Below are positions 1-5,406 of a DNA stretch of 6,832 bases, one piece after another. The translations under genes and the position numbers were made by a program. The DNA comes from Eubacterium sp. CAG:252 (lineage in GTDB: Bacteria; Bacillota; Clostridia; Lachnospirales; Lachnospiraceae). Below the pieces are notes generated by a model. The model had not been told where the DNA came from, searched no databases, and saw only the letters and a program-made list of their open reading frames with translations. The DNA lies in NCBI GenBank assembly GCA_000436535.1, contig FR886234.1, forward strand, positions 1 through 6,832, read 5' to 3'. Position 1 is the first letter of the stretch, and each line of letters opens with the position of its first letter.

Positions 1-340
1 AAATAAGTTTCATTGCATTGTTATTAAGCGGATATTTCTTCATTCTCATTAATTGAAATGAATTAAACCACTCTATGGTCTGTCCCATATCTGCATCAGT
101 AAAAAATATTTTAAATCTTGTTTCTTTAAGTTTTATCACATCTTTGTCAAAAACAGCTCCTGGCAGATATACACTATATGTAAATGTTTTTATTATTGAC
201 TTACTTTTATCATATAATCTTTCAAACATTTCCTGTGAATAATTATTACTTGCTGCCTTTAAAAAGCTCACAATTGTTCTTTCATATTCTACTGGCAGTT
301 CTGGCTTTTCTAGCTGAAATTCTAATACTAACTGAATCAT
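1..340 (-). CDS. cas6: Cas6 CRISPR RNA endoribonuclease, N-terminal part (runs off left edge)
   Basis: The frame opens at the ATG at 340-338 and stays open for 113 codons to the window edge. The protein begins MIQLVLEFQLEKPELPVEYE and continues with RTIVSFLKAA (21-30), a TFTYSVYLPG block (52-61) and RFKIFFTDAD (75-84). This order (a first beta strand with an acidic LEF, an LP-(V/L)-(E/D)-Y turn, a helix, then F-(T/S)-(F/Y)-S-V-Y-x-P) is what I know from the N-terminal ferredoxin-like RAMP fold of Cas6 in clostridial type I-B and type III loci. Cas6 cuts pre-crRNA within repeats. The catalytic and glycine-rich C-terminal regions are outside the window, so activity and subtype cannot be judged. 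A strong SD (AAAGGAGG, 8 bases before ATG) fixes the start. In type I-B operons cas6 is often the first gene, so the other cas genes probably lie to the left. Recognition is from memory, without a search. Confidence 0.8.
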   Translation of the reverse strand, partial: MIQLVLEFQLEKPELPVEYERTIVSFLKAASNNYSQEMFERLYDKSKSIIKTFTYSVYLPGAVFDKDVIKLKETRFKIFFTDADMGQTIEWFNSFQLMRMKKYPLNNNAMKLI

Positions 341-375
341 CAATTTCACCTCCTTTATTATCTTCTTATACTATA

Positions 376-404
376 GATATATCACTTATCATTATGTATA
401 TCAA
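376..404 (-). promoter_or_regulatory. Possible promoter for cas6 operon
   Basis: On the minus strand, TTGATA (404-399) is followed after 17 bases by TATATC (381-376), about 35 bases before the cas6 ATG. The -35 matches consensus at 5 of 6 positions, while the -10 is mediocre and the surroundings are so AT-rich that chance matches are likely. A nearby TATAGT (375-370) is an alternative -10 without a well-spaced -35. The gap 341-487 otherwise holds no open frame of interest. Confidence 0.3.
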
Positions 405-487
405 TATAAAAATTATCTATTAGGTGTACATTTTTCAATATCTTTATATATTGATTTTTTTTGAATTTTTTCTTCAAAAATTTAAAA

Positions 488-984
488 TTATAAACATTTA
501 CCAAACTGGTCTATAAAAATTACAACAAGACTTTCAGGAATTCTGACCTTGATTCTTCTTTCTTTGTCAGTATACATCCCCATTCTTTTTGCAACATATG
601 TATCTGTATTAAAGTGCATGAATAACTCTTTGCCATGTCTATCAGTTTCCATTATTTCAATATTATCCAGCTTATCTACTCTGTAGTGACGTTCCTTGCG
701 CACTCCATTTTTTTCAAAGGTGTCATATCCATATAGATAATACCTGTCATTTGCCCATATGTATATCTATCCCCATTTCTTCTTCAAGCTGATTCAGATA
801 TCTTGCAATACTATCTCTTCCACATTCAGCAGTCTCCTCTGCCATATAATCTTTAATATCTGACATAGATAAGGGATGTTCTTTATCCGAATATTTCATA
901 AGCACCTGATATAATATCAATGCATTATTTTCCCTTGTTTCCCCATTAATTTCACATTCTTTTTCATGTTTTTTGTATGTTCAT
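488..984 (-). pseudogene. Degenerate HTH/WYL-domain transcriptional regulator
   Basis: Two pieces of one regulator can be read on the minus strand. The 5' piece starts at ATG 984-982 (MNIQ). It needs loss of one A from the run of six at 974-969 to enter the frame reading KHEKECEINGETRENNALIL, then QVLMKYSDKEHPLSMSDIKDY, then a winged-helix-like stretch ending EEEMGIDIHMGK at TGA 749-747. The second piece, in another frame open from 766, reads IYIWANDRYYLYGYDTFEK, then HYRVDKLDNIEIMETDRHGKELF, the core of a WYL domain (family hallmark: W-x-x-x-x-Y-Y-L ... H-Y-R-V-D). It ends at TAA 490-488 just after IDQFGK, without the usual C-terminal WCX extension. Compared with the usual length of about 300 or more residues, roughly 100 residues between HTH and WYL are missing. 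A gene caller would report only a 71-residue frame starting at GTG 703. WYL proteins sense ligands and often regulate defence or CRISPR loci; here the gene looks dead. It lies 24 bases after the flavodoxin stop and 147 bases before cas6, all on one strand. Confidence 0.8.
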
Positions 985-1008
985 CTTATGCATTAACTCC
1001 CCTATATT

Positions 1009-1482
1009 CTACTTAATATCCATAATAAATTTCTCAAGCTTATCATGATTATTCTTTGCCATTTCGCTATTACGGTCTGCTAATGCAACCTGGTTTTTTA
1101 TATTTTTAAGTGTCTTTGACAACTGCGCCATGCACCTGTCATTATCTCCACCGCCACTAAATGTAAATACAGCATCTATTTTATCAGCTATTCCATATTT
1201 TTTTATAAACGTATTTACTGGTGCGGCTGGCATTCCTGCCCATATAGGTGTGCCTAATATAATTTCATCATAGTAGTCTATATTATCTGGAACACCTTTT
1301 ATCTGTGGTTTCCTGCCAAATGTTGACTGCATTCCGCCAACAAGCATCTGCCTTACTGTATTTTGAGGCAATGGCTTAACCGGCTCTATTTCAAATATTT
1401 TAGCACCAAGCTTTCTTGCTATTTCTATTGCTGCTTCTTTTGTATTTCCTGATAATGAATAATAAACAACTGCTTTGCTCAT
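1009..1482 (-). CDS. Flavodoxin family protein, 157 aa
   Basis: This is a small FMN-binding electron-transfer protein of the flavodoxin fold, presumably cytosolic. The N-terminal strand MSKAVVYYS leads into the FMN phosphate loop SLSGNT (residues 9-14). A second flavin-contacting loop, ILGTPIWAGMPAAPVNTFI (75-93), has the G-x-P-x-W-x-G-x-x-x-x-P-V pattern of the flavodoxin_4-like group, and FTFSGGGDND (106-115) corresponds to the third loop. The length of 157 residues is normal for a short-chain stand-alone domain. The start is set by an AAAGGAGA SD six bases or so before ATG 1482-1480. It is divergent from the nitronate monooxygenase gene, across 350 bases of control sequence. The redox partner is unknown. 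It could serve in oxidative or low-iron stress, as many stand-alone clostridial flavodoxins are thought to, but nothing here proves that. Confidence 0.88.
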   Translation of the reverse strand: MSKAVVYYSLSGNTKEAAIEIARKLGAKIFEIEPVKPLPQNTVRQMLVGGMQSTFGRKPQIKGVPDNIDYYDEIILGTPIWAGMPAAPVNTFIKKYGIADKIDAVFTFSGGGDNDRCMAQLSKTLKNIKNQVALADRNSEMAKNNHDKLEKFIMDIK

Positions 1483-1620
1483 AACTATCTCCTTTGCCTG
1501 AAAAATGTAATAATATTAGTGTCAATGAAAAAATTCCTTCTGCATGTGAAATGCAGATAAAAACAATTTTATGCTTTTAACACATACATCATAATAACAC
1601 ACAAACAGCATTGTTGAAAA

Positions 1621-1664
1621 ATTATATGACACTTGTTTTAAACTTGTTTTAAAATAACTTGTTT
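1621..1664 (-). promoter_or_regulatory. Candidate flavodoxin promoter with triple direct repeat
   Basis: On the minus strand a perfect TATAAT (1626-1621) has no good -35 at 16-18 bases. Just upstream, in the -35 region, the motif AAACAAGT occurs three times; on the plus strand it reads ACTTGTTT at 1631, 1642 and 1657. The repeats begin 11 and 15 bases apart, close to one and one-and-a-half helical turns. A weak -35 replaced by iterated sites suggests an activator-dependent promoter for the flavodoxin, with a leader of about 130 bases. This is inference; AT-rich DNA gives TATAAT by chance often. Confidence 0.35.
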
Positions 1665-1710
1665 CGTAGTTTTGAATACTATGTCAAAAGGTATTGTTGA
1701 TAATAAAATC

Positions 1711-1742
1711 TTGACATCTCTGCCATGATGTATTATCATCAT
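1711..1742 (+). promoter_or_regulatory. Promoter of flavoenzyme gene with overlapping palindrome
   Basis: TTGACA (1711-1716) is followed by a 17-base spacer and TATCAT (1734-1739). A 6-6-6 inverted repeat, ATGATG (1725-1730) and CATCAT (1737-1742), straddles the -10, and a related TGATGAT recurs at 1767-1773. The perfect -35 and ideal spacing make the promoter credible; the palindrome is a possible operator only. Confidence 0.6.
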
Positions 1743-1832
1743 AATAGTTTGAGTATCAAAGCATTGTGATGATGGTTCAATAATTCTTGTATACTCCAAC
1801 AATATATACATAGAAATGAGGATTGGTTTAAT

Positions 1833-2915
1833 ATGGATCTTAGTGTAAATAAATATAAGCTTCCCGAATTACATATCGGTAATAAAACAGCAAGACTTCC
1901 TATTATACAAGGTGGCATGGGTGTTGGTGTCAGCTTAAGCAGTCTTGCAGGTGCAGTAGCAAAGGAAGGAGGCGTCGGAATTATTTCAACTGCCCAGATT
2001 GGTTATGATGATGATGCATTTGAATATGATCAGGCCGGCTGCAATTTAGCAGCAATAAAGAAGCATATCCGTAAAGCTAAAGAAATTGCCGGTGGTAATG
2101 GACTTGTTGGTGTAAATATTATGGTTGCACTTAAGCATTATAAAGAACATGTAAAAGCAGCTGTTGCCGCAGGTGCCGATGTAATTATCAGCGGTGCCGG
2201 TCTTCCAATTGATTTACCAGCACTTGTAGACAAAGCTTGTCAGACTAAGATAGCTCCTATCGTATCATCAAAAAGAGCTACGCAGCTTATATTAAAAATG
2301 TGGTCACATAAGTATGACCGAACCGCTGATTTTATCGTAATAGAAGGTCCAAAGGCTGGCGGACATCTCGGATTTTCTAATGAACAGCTGAACAATACAG
2401 CTTCACTTGATTTCGATAATGAAATAACTAATATTATAGAATGTAAAAAAGAATATGAAGATAAATACTCAAAAAAAATACCTGTTATTGTTGCAGGTGG
2501 AATATTCGATAAACAGGATATTATTCATGCAATTAAGCTTGGGGCTGATGGAGTACAGATAGCAAGCAGATTCGTTGCTACTAAAGAATGTGATGCCTCA
2601 CCTGCTTATAAACAGGCTTATATCAATGCCAGACAAGAAGACGTTCAGATTATACAAAGTCCTGTCGGAATGCCTGGAAGAGCGCTTCGCAATGCATTTA
2701 TCAAACAACTTGACAATTCAAGAATTCCTATTTCCAAATGCTACAATTGTCTTGAAAAATGTAACCCTGCAAAGGTTCCATATTGTATTACAAAAGCTCT
2801 TATAAATGCTGTAAAGGGAGATGTGGATAATGGCTTAATCTTCTGCGGTGCCAATGTTGGCCGGATAAATGAGATTACAACTGTACATTCACTTATGAAG
2901 GAACTTACAGAATAA
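1833..2915 (+). CDS. Nitronate monooxygenase / FabK-like FMN enzyme with C-terminal Cys cluster, 360 aa
   Basis: This is a TIM-barrel FMN oxidoreductase of the 2-nitropropane dioxygenase superfamily, which contains nitronate monooxygenases and the enoyl-ACP reductase FabK. Visible motifs are PIIQGGMGVGVS at the first strand (23-34), GVNIMVA (93-99), IISGAGLP (118-125), EGPKAGGHLGF (171-181) with the conserved active-site His at 178, VIVAGGIF (218-225) and GADGVQIASRFVATKEC (238-253), the last two forming the FMN phosphate-binding region, then SPVGMPGRA (276-284). After the barrel comes a cluster of four cysteines (C303, C306, C310, C318), with C338 further on. I recall such an extension in clostridial members, but its role is unknown to me (metal or disulfide). 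The gene is monocistronic: own promoter, divergent neighbour on the left, convergent one on the right. It is not in a fatty-acid synthesis cluster, so nitronate detoxification or another reductase role is likelier than FabK, without proof. Length is in the family range. Confidence 0.85.
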   Translation: MDLSVNKYKLPELHIGNKTARLPIIQGGMGVGVSLSSLAGAVAKEGGVGIISTAQIGYDDDAFEYDQAGCNLAAIKKHIRKAKEIAGGNGLVGVNIMVALKHYKEHVKAAVAAGADVIISGAGLPIDLPALVDKACQTKIAPIVSSKRATQLILKMWSHKYDRTADFIVIEGPKAGGHLGFSNEQLNNTASLDFDNEITNIIECKKEYEDKYSKKIPVIVAGGIFDKQDIIHAIKLGADGVQIASRFVATKECDASPAYKQAYINARQEDVQIIQSPVGMPGRALRNAFIKQLDNSRIPISKCYNCLEKCNPAKVPYCITKALINAVKGDVDNGLIFCGANVGRINEITTVHSLMKELTE

Positions 2916-2961
2916 CTACATATGAAACAGAAATCACCAGGGCTTTAGTTTCATATGTAGT
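2915..2961. terminator. 14-bp inverted repeat at the stop codon, probable transcript end
   Basis: ACTACATATGAAAC (2915-2928) is perfectly inverted at 2948-2961, starting on the last base of the TAA stop. Inside, AAA/TTT can extend the stem past one mismatch around a loop of ten bases. No U-run follows on either strand, so it is not a classic intrinsic terminator. It may act as a 3'-end stabiliser, or as a bidirectional terminator between the converging genes. Confidence 0.5.
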
Positions 2962-3025
2962 ACACTTAATATAAAATATTGTACTTATTATGTAACTCTA
3001 CACCACCTGGCACCACTGCCAGTTA

Positions 3026-3054
3026 ATTGCCAGCCGGTTTATCCTGCTGGCAAT
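3026..3054. terminator. Hairpin between convergent genes
   Basis: ATTGCCAGC (3026-3034) pairs perfectly with GCTGGCAAT (3046-3054). The 11-base interval can add a GG/CC pair after one mismatch. It has GC-rich stem bases in an AT-rich gap between two converging genes, so a transcription-ending role for either strand is plausible, although no clear T-run follows. Confidence 0.4.
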
Positions 3055-3141
3055 ATTAAATAATGTACCTTATAGTGCTTCTTAAATTCCAGTCATGCAA
3101 ATAAATTATCCCACTGGTAATATTAAATACTGTACTTTATA
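3038..3141. repeat. Two degenerate 37-bp direct repeats
   Basis: Segments 3038-3074 and 3105-3141 align without gaps with about 6 mismatches in 37. The shared core is CTGG-Y-AATATTAAATA-M-TGTAC. A third, poorer copy is seen around 2966-2990 (AATATTGTAC within it). Start-to-start distance is 67 bases between the good copies and about 84 to the poor one, and the copies have diverged. The B copy overlaps the right arm of the hairpin at 3026-3054. They look like decayed copies of an intergenic element. Confidence 0.5.
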
Positions 3142-3164
3142 TACTGGCTGGCAGTCCAATTGTT

Positions 3165-3713
3165 CTATACTCTCTTATAAATAATAGGAACATCGTATCC
3201 AAATGTTCTTCTTCCATTCACTTCCATGCTTTCTGATACCTCAAGACAAGATTCTGAAAAACGCTCCCATAATCTGAATATCATAACTGGTGTAAACTGG
3301 CTTACGCTTCCTCCCTCCCAGCTTCCATTCTTTTCCTTATATATTGCTGGCGTAAACTTCTCAGATTTTTTAAGTTCACTATAATCTACACTTTTCATCG
3401 AGTTATAAGAAAATGTATTCTTGTCTTCTCCTGCAGGAATTTCATAAGAAGAAAGTATAATTCCATCGTTACTATCTGTAATTAAAAATAAATGTGGTGA
3501 TGCATGACGTTTTCCATCTGTTTCATAATAACTTTCCTCTACAACAAATATTCCGTTAAAACCCTCTGGAATATTTTTTATTTTATCATTGCAGACAGTA
3601 TTTACATGCTGTGCGTATGGAAAACTTTTACCAGCTTCCTTCATTTCCATAAACTGTTCTTTGTTATCAAATTCTCCAGTCATAAGTTCTACAAACTTTT
3701 TAATTTCCATCAT
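3165..3713 (-). CDS. Uncharacterised soluble protein, 182 aa, faintly CpeT/CpcT-like
   Basis: There is no signal peptide or membrane segment; the protein is acidic to neutral and probably cytosolic. The N-terminus IKKFVELMTGEFDNKEQF (4-21) resembles the L-x-x-x-M-x-G-x-F-(D/S)-(N/S)-x-x-Q start of CpeT/CpcT-type proteins. It is followed by a strand-rich middle, GFNGIFVVEESYYETDGKRHASPHLFLI (51-78), where that family has a substrate-binding beta barrel. The rest, with SEKFTPAIY (117-125) and a terminal NGRRTFGYDVPIIYKRV, I do not recognise. CpeT proteins attach bilins in cyanobacteria; a bilin role in this organism would be surprising, so only a shared fold is suggested. The start is the first of two adjacent ATGs (3713 and 3710), nine bases after GGAGG at 3727-3723. 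The gene is alone: its 3' end converges on the flavoenzyme gene and it follows the MarR operon on the same strand after 111 bases. Existence as a gene is quite sure, function is not. Confidence 0.75.
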   Translation of the reverse strand: MMEIKKFVELMTGEFDNKEQFMEMKEAGKSFPYAQHVNTVCNDKIKNIPEGFNGIFVVEESYYETDGKRHASPHLFLITDSNDGIILSSYEIPAGEDKNTFSYNSMKSVDYSELKKSEKFTPAIYKEKNGSWEGGSVSQFTPVMIFRLWERFSESCLEVSESMEVNGRRTFGYDVPIIYKRV

Positions 3714-3824
3714 AATGTTATGCCTCCATATGATAATATTTTATTATATTTATAATTGTAATAATATGAACAATGAACGTAAATTCTACCGCTTAGTGAT
3801 GCCTCAGAGCTGCTCCACATAATT
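3714..3824 (-). promoter_or_regulatory. Intergenic leader of the 182-aa gene, promoter only tentatively placed
   Basis: On the minus strand, TTCATT then 17 bases then TATAAA, or TTGTTC then 19 bases then TATAAT, could serve as a promoter about 40-70 bases before the ATG. Neither is strong. GAGCAGCTC (a short palindrome at about 3807-3815) lies just after the upstream operon's stop but is not followed by a T-run, so I do not call a terminator. The SD TGGAGG is clear. Confidence 0.3.
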
Positions 3825-4505
3825 CTAAAACAAAAGCTGAAGTCCCATAGCTATAATCCACATATATGCACAAGTTTTCGGAATCATTAAAAGTCCAACC
3901 TTTGGTTTAGTTTTACTGAATAATGTTACTGGTATATAGCATCCAAATGAAATAATAATTGCTGCTACCATCCTTGTCAGATGATATCCATAAGCATTTC
4001 CTGAAATCAAATACAGAATAATTACGCCTATACCGGTAACTGCAAAGACTGAATTTCTAATAACGGATAATTTCATATTTCCCTCATCTGTGCACCAATT
4101 ATTCTGTGGGAACAAACATATTACAATTCTAACAATTGCTGATATCCATATTATAACCTCAATTATTACTGGTATTGTAAACCCTGGAAATGTAAATTTC
4201 CAGATATACATCAAAATAATATAAAATACTGTCATTGTAATAGATGATATCTGTAATCCAATTCCTAGCTGTTTCTTTATCTTATCACTACTTCCACCTA
4301 CTGCTCTGATAATTCTTGGCACAAGATGAAATGCATCTCCTCCACAAAGTGTTAATGTTAATATTCCATAAAGAATAAATAACATATCCCCATTTGAATA
4401 TATAAAAAATAATATTGCAGCAACAAGATCAAAAATCAGATATACTGCATCAAATATTGCTTCCATAACATCTGGAAGCTGTGGTTTATAATTGTTCTGC
4501 TTCAT
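3825..4505 (-). CDS. Uncharacterised 7-TM membrane protein, 226 aa (third gene of MarR operon)
   Basis: The protein is strongly hydrophobic, with about seven predicted membrane segments at residues 16-36, 40-62, 82-102, 110-132, 150-168, 176-196 and 205-225. The clearest motif is GGDAFHLVPRI (55-65) at the end of the second segment, with charged and His residues that could line a functional site; I have seen similar G-D-x-F-H-L-x-P-R-I stretches in unnamed Firmicute membrane proteins, but know no function. A cytosolic loop, GGSSDKIKKQ (70-79), follows, consistent with positive-inside orientation. The ATG at 4505 lies eight bases after the stop of the upstream gene, and its SD (AAAAGGAG) includes the end of that gene, so translation is probably coupled. 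It is last in the MarR-TM-TM operon, suggesting that its amount is controlled by the MarR protein's ligand. A transport, stress or signalling role is guesswork. Confidence 0.82.
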   Translation of the reverse strand: MKQNNYKPQLPDVMEAIFDAVYLIFDLVAAILFFIYSNGDMLFILYGILTLTLCGGDAFHLVPRIIRAVGGSSDKIKKQLGIGLQISSITMTVFYIILMYIWKFTFPGFTIPVIIEVIIWISAIVRIVICLFPQNNWCTDEGNMKLSVIRNSVFAVTGIGVIILYLISGNAYGYHLTRMVAAIIISFGCYIPVTLFSKTKPKVGLLMIPKTCAYMWIIAMGLQLLF

Positions 4506-4513
4506 TACTAGTT

Positions 4514-4948
4514 CTACTCCTTTTCTATTAATTGGTTATATAATAAATAATTTCTTGTAAAAATAATTCCCGCCAAAGCTAAAGCCAAGCCTAATCCAGA
4601 ATAAAAAAATGCAATAAATATCTCTGGAAATATACCTGCTGCACGAAATCCAATTCCACCACTCATCATACATATCATAATTAAATATGCCTTAAAATCA
4701 AAGAAATGCCAGAATGGACGATATTCTTCATATCCTAATATTCGTTTTGTATGTTTCTGGCTCATTTTAAAGAACATTAAGCCAAAACTCATAAATACAA
4801 CTAACGAAAAAATATATAAATACCAGGTTCTTTCAATATTCAGGTATGACAACGCTCCAAGCCTCGCAACGTTAAAACCAGCTATCATCCACACAATACC
4901 TGCAATCAGCAGCAGCGTTTTTTTCTTTACACAAAACCTAGTTTTCAT
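4514..4948 (-). CDS. Uncharacterised 4-TM membrane protein (second gene of MarR operon)
   Basis: This is a small integral membrane protein of 144 residues from ATG 4948, or 146 from GTG 4954. Counting from the GTG, hydrophobic segments lie at about 13-31, 44-62, 86-106 and 110-133. A basic N-terminus (MKTRFCVKKK) and a charged central loop, KMSQKHTKRILGYEEYRP (63-80), are probably cytosolic. Glycine-rich faces occur in segments 1, 3 (SGGIGFRAAG) and 4 (SGLGLALALAG). No named family is recognised. The start is ambiguous: AAGGAG (4964-4959) lies four bases before the GTG and ten before the ATG. I prefer the ATG, for codon and spacing. Either way the gene overlaps the end of the MarR gene (11 bases with ATG, 17 with GTG), and its own stop lies inside the SD of the 7-TM gene. 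This tight packing indicates one transcript and possibly a two-component membrane complex with the 7-TM protein, which is inference. Confidence 0.82.
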   Translation of the reverse strand: MKTRFCVKKKTLLLIAGIVWMIAGFNVARLGALSYLNIERTWYLYIFSLVVFMSFGLMFFKMSQKHTKRILGYEEYRPFWHFFDFKAYLIMICMMSGGIGFRAAGIFPEIFIAFFYSGLGLALALAGIIFTRNYLLYNQLIEKE

Positions 4949-5390
4949 TGGCACTCTGCTCCTTATACTCTTTCAAATATTTTTCCGCATTATTGCAGAT
5001 TTTATCAAACACATCTATACACATATGCTTTTCTTCTTCTGTTAAACCACTTAAAACATTATTAGCAAACTGTTTCTGTGCGTTTATTCCTGCTTTTACA
5101 ATTATCTCTGCCTTATCTAATAAAACAATCTCAATATGCTTTTTATTATCCTTACTTTGTATTCGTTCAACAAGACCTTTATTTTCAAGGTTCTTTAGTG
5201 ATGTTGAAACGTGGGATTTTGTTGATTTTCTGATCTTTACTATGTCTGCTGCTGTATTATGCTGTGGATTATTATGAAGAAACATAAGTATATCATATTC
5301 CATCTGTGTCAATTCATACCTGTCGCACACTTCTCCTGAAAGTAATTCATAATAGCTTGTGATTGTTTTATGCTTATCCCAGAAATACAT
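4938..5390 (-). CDS. MarR-family transcriptional regulator, 150 aa
   Basis: This is a winged-helix DNA-binding repressor, acting as a dimer. Helices at 10-25 and at the C-terminus (105-143) fit the MarR dimerisation region. LTQMEYDILMFLHNNPQHNTAADIV (27-51) gives the first DNA-binding-domain helices, TKSHVSTSLKNLENKGLVER (57-76) the recognition helix and start of the wing, and DNKKHIEIVLLDKAEIIVKAG (81-101) the wing strand and following helix, with the family's usual D-x-R/K-x feature present as D-N-K-K. Length is typical. The ATG at 5390 is preceded by a strong AAAGGAGG five bases away. It heads an operon with two membrane protein genes and sits behind a perfect-consensus promoter overlapped by a palindrome, so autoregulation is very likely. 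MarR proteins commonly respond to small phenolics, antibiotics or oxidants; the ligand here is unknown. Whether it also controls the MATE gene upstream cannot be seen, since that gene's promoter is outside the window. Confidence 0.92.
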   Translation of the reverse strand: MYFWDKHKTITSYYELLSGEVCDRYELTQMEYDILMFLHNNPQHNTAADIVKIRKSTKSHVSTSLKNLENKGLVERIQSKDNKKHIEIVLLDKAEIIVKAGINAQKQFANNVLSGLTEEEKHMCIDVFDKICNNAEKYLKEYKEQSANEN

Positions 5391-5406
5391 CCTTACCTCC
5401 TTTACT

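Larger units (their letters stand above)
1483..1832. other. Divergent intergenic control region (350 bases)
   Basis: There is no convincing gene in this gap. It holds, from left to right, the flavodoxin SD, a small inverted repeat (CTGCAT-5-ATGCAG at 1540-1556), a minus-strand TATAAT (1626-1621), three ACTTGTTT direct repeats (1631-1664), the plus-strand promoter for the flavoenzyme gene (1711-1739), and an untranslated leader of about 85 bases with a GAGGA SD at 1818-1822, ten bases before ATG 1833. No riboswitch class was recognised. Confidence 0.6.

Noticed and set aside
184..423. 79-codon open frame on the plus strand
   Set aside because: It lies antisense to cas6 and its promoter, has no SD and a composition of hydrophobic low-complexity residues typical of the reverse of an AT-rich gene.
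433..463. AT-only inverted repeat (TCAATAT/ATATTGA) followed by eight T on the plus strand
   Set aside because: It resembles a terminator, but no gene is transcribed on the plus strand here and the stem is purely A-T, so chance is the better explanation.
1501..1525. TTGACA on the minus strand near 1525 as the flavodoxin -35
   Set aside because: No acceptable -10 lies 16-18 bases downstream; the only TATTAT is four bases away.
1540..1556. CTGCAT-5-ATGCAG hairpin in the flavodoxin leader as an attenuator
   Set aside because: The stem has only six pairs, and the T-run on the minus strand begins several bases away. There is no alternative structure or leader peptide to support attenuation.
2575..2805. 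76-codon open frame on the plus strand
   Set aside because: It is out of frame inside the flavoenzyme gene, whose motifs run straight through this region.
3038..3141. CRISPR-like array (37-base repeat, 30-base spacer)
   Set aside because: There are only two fair copies, with about six mismatches, and the next copy is at a different distance and poorly matched. True arrays have near-identical repeats, so this is a decayed intergenic repeat.
3504..3822. Two overlapping plus-strand open frames (83 and 77 codons)
   Set aside because: They are antisense to the start of the 182-aa gene, which has a good SD and a balanced protein composition. They have no SD of their own and are rich in F, I, Y and C.
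4948..5277. 109-codon open frame on the plus strand
   Set aside because: It is the antisense of the MarR gene, whose family identity is clear.
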